The notes beneath the pieces are model-generated. The model saw only the letters and a program-made list of their open reading frames with translations. It made no database searches and was not told where the DNA came from. Source: CAZAQK01 sp046344715 (GTDB lineage Bacteria > Pseudomonadota > Alphaproteobacteria > Rickettsiales > SXRF01). From it: DNA of 64,000 nucleotides. Of this stretch, positions 58,383 through 64,000 are shown one piece after another (position 1 is the first letter of the stretch; each line of letters opens with the position of its first letter). Both the position numbers and the translations under genes were made by a program. The stretch lies in assembly GCA_046344715.1 (NCBI GenBank), contig JBKDKX010000004.1, positions 1 through 64,000 on the forward strand. Direction: 5' to 3'.

Positions 58383-60788
58383 ATGCAAAACACGACTGAA
58401 ACCAAGACCGAAATATACCCTGTACTGCCGCTTCGAGACATTGTGGTATTTCCTTCCATGGTGGTGCCACTGTTTGTTGGCCGCGAAAAGTCAGTGCGTG
58501 CCCTTGAAGAAGTGGTAAAGCGCGAGGGGAAGATACTTCTAGTCACTCAGAAAAATGGCGGAGTCGATGATCCGCGTGAGTCCGATCTGTATAAAATGGG
58601 TACCATCGGCAATATCCTCCAGCTGCTTCGCTTGCCAGACGGCACCGTCAAAGTACTAGTGGAAGGTGTGGCACGTGCCAGTATTATTGAGTTTCTCGAT
58701 AATCCTGACTATTTTCAGGTTCTGGGTGGATTAGCGAATGATGATGCAGTATCAGAGAAAAAAGAAGTTGATGCGCTGTACCGCACCGTACTCAACCAAT
58801 TTGAGCAATATGTTAAGTTAAACAAGAAGATACAGCCCGAAACTCTTGGCGCAGTCAGCAAGCTGACTAGCCCATCACTCATGGCCGATACAATCGCTGC
58901 CCACATGTCTGTGGATATCGCCGAAAAACAAAAAATCCTTGAGATGCTCTCCGTGCATGACAGGCTGGAGCACATATTTGCCCTCATGGAAAGTGAGATT
59001 GCCGTACTCAATACGGAACGCCGCATTCGCTCCCGCGTAAAACGCCAGATGGAAAAAACCCAGCGCGAATACTACCTGAATGAGCAGATGAAGGCTATCC
59101 AGAAGGAACTCGGCGAAGGTGAAGACGGTAAGGATGAACTGGGCGAGATTGAAGGAAAAATCAATAAGCTGAAGCTCTCCAAAGAAGCGCGTGAAAAATG
59201 TATGGCCGAGTTGAAGAAGCTCCGCACCATGAGCAGCATGTCAGCGGAAGCATCAGTTATCCGCAATTACCTTGACTGGGTTACCTCCCTGCCATGGAAG
59301 AAACCAACACGCATTGCAAATAATCTCAAAAATGCTCAGCATGTGCTGGATGAAGATCACTACGGACTCGAGAAAGTAAAAGAGCGTATCCTTGAATATC
59401 TTGCCGTGCAGCAGCGCACCAAGCAAGTAAGAAGCCAGATTTTATGTATCGTTGGTCCTCCGGGTGTGGGTAAAACCTCGCTAGCAAAGTCGGTAGCGCG
59501 TGCCACTGGCCGTAACTTCGTGCGTATTTCGCTGGGTGGTGTGCGTGATGAGGCAGAGATTCGTGGTCATCGCCGCACGTATATTGGTTCAATGCCAGGT
59601 AAAATCATCCAGTCGATGAAAAAAGCTAAATCCAGCAACCCGCTTTTCCTGCTCGATGAAATCGACAAAATGGGCTCTGATTTCCGTGGCGATCCTGCTG
59701 CAGCTTTGCTTGAAGTGCTTGATCCTGAACAAAACAACACCTTCAGCGATCATTATCTGGAAGTAGATTATGATTTGTCAGATGTCATGTTTATTGCGAC
59801 TGCAAACAGCATGAATATGCCACGTCCGCTCATGGATCGCATGGAAGTGATTCGTATTCCGGGTTATACGGAAGACGAAAAAATCCATATCGCCAAACAG
59901 CATCTCATTCCGAAACAAATCAAAAATCATGGCCTCAAAAAAGACGAATGGTCGATGGAGGAATCCGCACTGCGTGACATTATTCGTTATTACACGCGTG
60001 AGGCTGGCGTACGTAGCCTTGAGCGCGAAATTGCCAATACCGCCCGCAAATCCGTGAAGGAAATTTTGCTGGAAGAGAAAAATAAGATCATCATAAGCGC
60101 TAAAAACCTTGGGAAATATGCCGGTGTACGCAAATACACCTTCGGTGAAGTTGAAAAAGAAGACCTAATCGGCATGGTCACGGGTCTTGCATGGACAGAA
60201 GTGGGCGGTGATTTACTCGTCATTGAAGCCGTCACCATGCCTGGAAAAGGAAAAACCAGCATCACCGGCAAACTTGGTGACGTGATGCAGGAATCTGTGC
60301 AGGCGGCCATTTCTTATGTGCGTTCGCGCTCACTGGATTTCGGTGTGATCCCGCCTACCTTCCAGCAGAAAGATATTCACGTGCACGTACCGGAAGGCGC
60401 AACACCGAAGGATGGACCATCCGCAGGTATCGCCATGACCACCGCCATTGTATCGGTACTCACCGGTATTCCTGTGAAGAAAAATGTTGCTATGACCGGC
60501 GAAGTCACTCTGCGTGGCCGCGTGCTTGGCATTGGCGGCCTGAAGGAAAAACTGCTCGCCGCTCTGCGCGGCGGCATCACCACCGTGCTGATTCCACAGG
60601 AAAATGTGAAAGACCTCGAAGAAATTCCTGAAAATGTGAAAAGCGGCTTAGAGATTATCCCCGTATCCACCGTGGATGAGGTTCTGAAACATGCGCTGGT
60701 GCGTATGCCGGAATCCATTGAGTGGACACCGCCACCCGCAGTCTCTGCTATCAGAACCGATGGCGGTGAAGGTGTAGTGACACATTAG
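58383..60788 (+). CDS. lon: ATP-dependent protease Lon
   Basis: AAA+ serine protease that removes misfolded and regulatory proteins. 801 residues. N-terminal substrate domain (YPVLPLRDIVVFPSMVVPLF at about 12-31), a long coiled region (about 200-300), Walker A GPPGVGKTS (about 360-368), Walker B LFLLDEIDKM, and the protease domain with catalytic Ser680 (PKDGPSAGIAM) and Lys723 (GGLKEK). It faces away from the tig-clpP-clpX-hup block, whereas the common alphaproteobacterial order places lon between clpX and hup. It is followed by an FkbM-type gene after 6 bases. Confidence 0.98.
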   Translation: MQNTTETKTEIYPVLPLRDIVVFPSMVVPLFVGREKSVRALEEVVKREGKILLVTQKNGGVDDPRESDLYKMGTIGNILQLLRLPDGTVKVLVEGVARASIIEFLDNPDYFQVLGGLANDDAVSEKKEVDALYRTVLNQFEQYVKLNKKIQPETLGAVSKLTSPSLMADTIAAHMSVDIAEKQKILEMLSVHDRLEHIFALMESEIAVLNTERRIRSRVKRQMEKTQREYYLNEQMKAIQKELGEGEDGKDELGEIEGKINKLKLSKEAREKCMAELKKLRTMSSMSAEASVIRNYLDWVTSLPWKKPTRIANNLKNAQHVLDEDHYGLEKVKERILEYLAVQQRTKQVRSQILCIVGPPGVGKTSLAKSVARATGRNFVRISLGGVRDEAEIRGHRRTYIGSMPGKIIQSMKKAKSSNPLFLLDEIDKMGSDFRGDPAAALLEVLDPEQNNTFSDHYLEVDYDLSDVMFIATANSMNMPRPLMDRMEVIRIPGYTEDEKIHIAKQHLIPKQIKNHGLKKDEWSMEESALRDIIRYYTREAGVRSLEREIANTARKSVKEILLEEKNKIIISAKNLGKYAGVRKYTFGEVEKEDLIGMVTGLAWTEVGGDLLVIEAVTMPGKGKTSITGKLGDVMQESVQAAISYVRSRSLDFGVIPPTFQQKDIHVHVPEGATPKDGPSAGIAMTTAIVSVLTGIPVKKNVAMTGEVTLRGRVLGIGGLKEKLLAALRGGITTVLIPQENVKDLEEIPENVKSGLEIIPVSTVDEVLKHALVRMPESIEWTPPPAVSAIRTDGGEGVVTH

Positions 60789-60794
60789 TTTGTA

Positions 60795-61535
60795 ATGACA
60801 GCAGATTATACAGCATTCCTTTCAAAGCTGCATAAGCGCAATCAGGAGATACACCAATCAAAACAGCACATTTGGCAATCAAAACTTGTGCTAAATCCGC
60901 TCTTGAATCAACTATCGCACCACAAGAAAGATATTTTCTTTATACAAATTGGTGCCTGTGACGGTGTGCTACACGACCCCATACGACCATTTATATTACG
61001 CTATGGCTGGAACGGTATTTTGGTAGAACCTTTGCCTGATTTATTTGAACAACTGAAAGAAAATTATGCTGGCAAGCATGGTCTTATATTCGAGAATATT
61101 GCTATTGCTGAATCTATAACGAAAAAATCGCTATACCGTATTGATCCTGCTATGCTTGATCAATTTCCAGAATGGGCAGCAGGTTGCGGTACATTTATAG
61201 AGAATAGCAAAAATATTGCTACAAAGCCTGAAATGAAAAATCATCTTATTGCACAAGAGGTAGAAACCGTACCGCTTGAAACACTGCTTACAAAGCATAA
61301 CGTTTCAGCCATCGACATGTTACAGATTGATACAGAAGGATACGACTACAAAGTACTCAGGCAGGTGGATTTTTTACGCTACAAACCATTAGTGATAAAC
61401 ATGGAATTTGTGCACCTAACGGATGAAGAAAAAATGTCTACCTATGCCCTGCTGAACGAACAAGGCTACGCTTACCGCACACACCACCTTGATATTATTG
61501 CTGCACAGAAAACATTTCTAGATACGTTATCTTGA
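60795..61535 (+). CDS. FkbM family methyltransferase
   Basis: 246 residues. FFIQIGACDGVLHDPIRPFI (about 49-68) is the SAM-binding motif I form of the FkbM family, NGILVEPLPDLFEQLKENY (about 73-91) motif II, and DMLQIDTEGYDYKVLRQVDF (about 174-193) the conserved metal/substrate region. Such enzymes O-methylate sugars in surface glycans or natural products; the substrate is not shown here. It starts 6 bases after lon, so they share a transcript, yet the gene is AT-richer than lon, which suggests a later insertion. It converges with purU, 2 bases apart. Confidence 0.85.
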   Translation: MTADYTAFLSKLHKRNQEIHQSKQHIWQSKLVLNPLLNQLSHHKKDIFFIQIGACDGVLHDPIRPFILRYGWNGILVEPLPDLFEQLKENYAGKHGLIFENIAIAESITKKSLYRIDPAMLDQFPEWAAGCGTFIENSKNIATKPEMKNHLIAQEVETVPLETLLTKHNVSAIDMLQIDTEGYDYKVLRQVDFLRYKPLVINMEFVHLTDEEKMSTYALLNEQGYAYRTHHLDIIAAQKTFLDTLS

Positions 61536-61537
61536 CG

Positions 61538-62392
61538 CTACTTGAACACCACCGTCTTCTGGCCATTGAGCAAAACGCGGTGTTCCACATGGTATTTAAG
61601 TGCACGCGAAAGCACCAGACATTCAATATCACGGCCAATCGCCACCAAATCTTCCACGCTATGGGCATGGTCTACCCGCGCCACTTCCTGCTCAATAATT
61701 GGCCCTTCATCAAGGTCGGTTGTTACATAATGCGCGGTTGCACCAATAATTTTAACCCCACGCGCATAGGCCTGTGCATAAGGCTTAGCGCCTTTGAAGC
61801 TAGGCAAAAACGAGTGATGAATATTAATCGCCTTACCAGAAAGAGCCGTGCACATCTCTGCTGACAATATCTGCATGTACCGCGCCAGCACAACCACATC
61901 CACCGCATGATCATTTACAATCTCCAGAATCTTTTTCTCCTGCGCAGATTTATCACCATGAATCGGCAAATGATAAAACGGCACATTATGCCACTTCGCC
62001 ACATGCTCTAAATCCGGATGGTTAGAGACAATCGCTGGAATATTGATGGTAAGCTGGCCTGTCTCATACCGGTAGAGTAAATCGTTCAGGCAGTGCCCTT
62101 CCTTAGAAACCATGATGAGCACACGACTCTTTTGCTGTTTGCCACGCATCTCCCACTGCATGGAAAATGGCTTGGCTACCACATCAGCAAATTCAGCGCG
62201 GAGTTTTTCCTCCGCTGGCGCACCTGTTTCCAGCCCAAAATCAACACGCATGAAGAAACGCCCCGTGGATTCATCACCAAACTGGCCAGATTCTACAATA
62301 AACCCGCAGCGGTCAGCCAGAAACCGGCTTACAGAAGCCACTATGCCGCGCACGTCTTTGCAGGAAAGTGTAAGAATATAGCGATTATCCAT
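61538..62392 (-). CDS. purU: Formyltetrahydrofolate deformylase
   Basis: Hydrolyses 10-formyl-tetrahydrofolate to formate and tetrahydrofolate, balancing the one-carbon pool. 284 residues. N-terminal ACT domain (LTLSCKDVRGIVASVSRFLA, about 8-27), and a formyltransferase domain with VSNHPDLE (about 122-129), YMQILSAEMC (about 173-182), INIHHSFLPSFKGAKPY (about 189-205) and ATAHYVTTDLDEGPII (about 218-233). It overlaps by one base the start of the upstream divL-like gene end, so they share a transcript. Confidence 0.95.
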   Translation of the reverse strand: MDNRYILTLSCKDVRGIVASVSRFLADRCGFIVESGQFGDESTGRFFMRVDFGLETGAPAEEKLRAEFADVVAKPFSMQWEMRGKQQKSRVLIMVSKEGHCLNDLLYRYETGQLTINIPAIVSNHPDLEHVAKWHNVPFYHLPIHGDKSAQEKKILEIVNDHAVDVVVLARYMQILSAEMCTALSGKAINIHHSFLPSFKGAKPYAQAYARGVKIIGATAHYVTTDLDEGPIIEQEVARVDHAHSVEDLVAIGRDIECLVLSRALKYHVEHRVLLNGQKTVVFK

Positions 62393-64000
62393 TATGCTAC
62401 CTTTTTAGATTTCAGGTGTTGTTGCAGTTCAGGATTATGCCGATCAAAATGACACTCGAACGTAGAACCTTTACCCACATCGGAATGCACCTCAACATGC
62501 CCACCATGCAACTCAACAAAACTTTTTACGATAGAAAGACCAAGACCGGTGCCGGAACGCTTGCCCGATTTATTTTTTGCACCTTCCTGCGCTTTGCCTT
62601 TATAGAATTTACCAAAGACCTCCGCCTGCTCCTCCGTTGGTATCCCCTGCCCTTCATCGGCTACCCAAAGCACCACGCCATCATTTTCTGCTTCACGCGC
62701 ACCAAGAGTAATCGTCTGCCCTGCATCTGAATATTTGATGGCGTTAGAAAGCAGGTTGAAGAGGATCTGTTTGATGCGGGTTTCATCACCCGTCATTTTT
62801 CCAATCTTGCCTGCACACTCAAATGCTACCTGGATATTATGCTCTTTTACACGCTCCTGAATCAGCGAGAGTACCGATTTCATCATGGCATATACATCGA
62901 ACTTCGTGACATCAAGGCGCATATATCCAGCTTCCACACTGGCCAAATCAAGAATGTCATTAATCAGCTGCATCAATCGCATGGAAGATTGGTGGATACC
63001 ATCCACATACTCTTTCTGTTTCTCGGAAAGCGCACCAAAATACTCCTGTTTGAGCATTTCTGAAAATCCGGCAATGGAGGTAAGCGGCGAGCGCAATTCA
63101 TACGATACATTAGCAAGGAATTCTGTTTTGAGTTTGTCTGCTTCCTGTAATGCTTCATTACGTTCTCGTAAAGATCGCTCTACCAGCGTGGAATCAGTAA
63201 TATCCATGTAGGTAATGAGTGTCGCGCCATCCGGCAGTGGAATTTTTCGCCAGTCAATCACCTTGCCGTCCGTGCGCTCCAGCTGGCGTGAACGCAGCTC
63301 ACGCACCTGAATCTGCGCGATGTGATCCTGCTTGAACGTTTCCCAATCTTCAAACACAAAGAGGGGTTTGCAACGCTCTACTATTTCAGAAATATGCGGC
63401 TCGCTTACCGCAAGCTCTGCATCAATATTCCACATACTAAGATAGCCAGGATTATAGAGTTTTAACCTGCCGTCCTCGCCAAACACGGCAAGCCCTTCAT
63501 GCAGATTATCCAGCGTTTCACGCTGGACGGCAATCAGCGTATTATAAGAACGCTCCAGTGCCAGCCTGTCAGTGACATCTTCATACGCAAATAAAATTCC
63601 GCCAAGCGCATGCGGAATAGCAATAACGCGTAATGAAACTCCATCTGGCAGATGGAAAAATTCTTCACGTGGCTCGATAAGGTCGGTGAATAATTTGACC
63701 TGTTGCTGCTTGAACATCTGGAAATTCGCCTGTTCCGGCAGTTTGCGTTTTTCACGCAATACTTCGAGTATCTCGCTGTAAGTCGGCTGCGTGCCAAGCC
63801 ATATTTCATCAAACTTCCAGAGTGCCACAAACGCATAATTGAACGATTTAAGCCGCATGTCTGCGCCATAAATCGCCATAGCAGACGCTGAGCTTTCCAA
63901 TAGATCTGTTTGGGCAGATACATGCCTTTGCAAATCTTCTTTTAAAATTTCCAGCTCTGTCATATCTTGCGCAAAACCTACGGACATTTTTTCCTGCGTA
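62392..64000 (-). CDS. divL: DivL-type PAS sensor kinase with Tyr in place of phospho-accepting His (partial)
   Basis: The frame stays open to the right edge, so the N-terminus is missing; 531 residues are counted from the ATG at 63987. Two PAS domains (about 25-140 and 150-265) precede a HisKA domain (283-350) and a HATPase_c domain (about 395-520; NLLSNAIKYSDAG, ADEGQGIP, GTGLGLSIV). In the HisKA box the residue that should be His is Tyr296 (VSYELRSPLTSIAGF), encoded by TAT at 63100-63102. This substitution is the hallmark of DivL, which in Caulobacter works with CckA and DivK to control CtrA and cell polarity. ClpXP, which degrades CtrA, is also in the window. DivL identity is inferred from this feature and architecture. 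Confidence 0.78.
   Translation of the reverse strand, partial: TQEKMSVGFAQDMTELEILKEDLQRHVSAQTDLLESSASAMAIYGADMRLKSFNYAFVALWKFDEIWLGTQPTYSEILEVLREKRKLPEQANFQMFKQQQVKLFTDLIEPREEFFHLPDGVSLRVIAIPHALGGILFAYEDVTDRLALERSYNTLIAVQRETLDNLHEGLAVFGEDGRLKLYNPGYLSMWNIDAELAVSEPHISEIVERCKPLFVFEDWETFKQDHIAQIQVRELRSRQLERTDGKVIDWRKIPLPDGATLITYMDITDSTLVERSLRERNEALQEADKLKTEFLANVSYELRSPLTSIAGFSEMLKQEYFGALSEKQKEYVDGIHQSSMRLMQLINDILDLASVEAGYMRLDVTKFDVYAMMKSVLSLIQERVKEHNIQVAFECAGKIGKMTGDETRIKQILFNLLSNAIKYSDAGQTITLGAREAENDGVVLWVADEGQGIPTEEQAEVFGKFYKGKAQEGAKNKSGKRSGTGLGLSIVKSFVELHGGHVEVHSDVGKGSTFECHFDRHNPELQQHLKSKKVA

Overview
The window is a chromosomal stretch of an alphaproteobacterium. The evidence is gene order and family subtype: mce-DUF1467-proS-lolC-lolD-dnaE on one strand, a nuoA-N operon running into birA-coaX-rnj, tig-clpP-clpX-hup, a short ProS of 429 residues, an ICMT/ComEC pair, and at the right edge a DivL-type kinase with tyrosine in place of the phospho-accepting histidine. 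Base composition is moderate by eye, with more AT-rich patches around the hypothetical genes and the PABA genes. The cell has a flagellar motor gene (motA), DNA uptake (comEC), succinylase-type diaminopimelate synthesis (dapD) and folate/PABA genes, so it does not look like a strongly reduced symbiont. I cannot name the genus.

Layout. 1-1000: the 3' end of an IS30-type transposase cut by the window edge, then an unrecognised gene. 1-11 kb: rpe-yacG facing uvrD/pcrA-ICMT-comEC, then gltX, an unknown gene, def, fmt and truA. 11-19 kb: dapD, then a folate block (folC-folP-folK leftward; pabC, a large membrane-anchored unknown and pabB rightward) and a small lipoprotein. 19-28 kb: motA, dnaE, lolD, lolC, proS, DUF1467, mce. 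28-31 kb: four rightward genes for glycine-rich, hairpin-type membrane proteins of unknown function. This is the most promising uncharacterised locus here. 31-51 kb: rnj, coaX, birA and the complete 14-gene complex I operon on the minus strand, tightly coupled and interrupted by six non-nuo genes. 51-58 kb: two unknown genes, a strong terminator, tRNA-Asp and tRNA-Val, a structured element behind hup, then hup, clpX, clpP, tig, an EF-hand protein, a small lipoprotein and tRNA-Leu. 58-64 kb: lon, an FkbM-type methyltransferase, purU and a partial divL.

How the genes fit together. fmt and def form a start-methionine cycle, fed by formyl-tetrahydrofolate from the folate genes and balanced by purU. 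ClpXP, trigger factor and Lon form a protein quality-control block. The nuo genes encode the whole of respiratory complex I. lolC and lolD are part of lipoprotein export, and at least two small lipoproteins in the window have a lipobox.

The non-coding space carries several repeat types: REP-like palindromes (9272-9325, 19125-19178, 56483-56607, 57996-58089, 30706-30878) and degenerate short-unit repeats that run into the 5' ends of comEC and possibly nuoB. No CRISPR array, rRNA gene or intact mobile element was seen.
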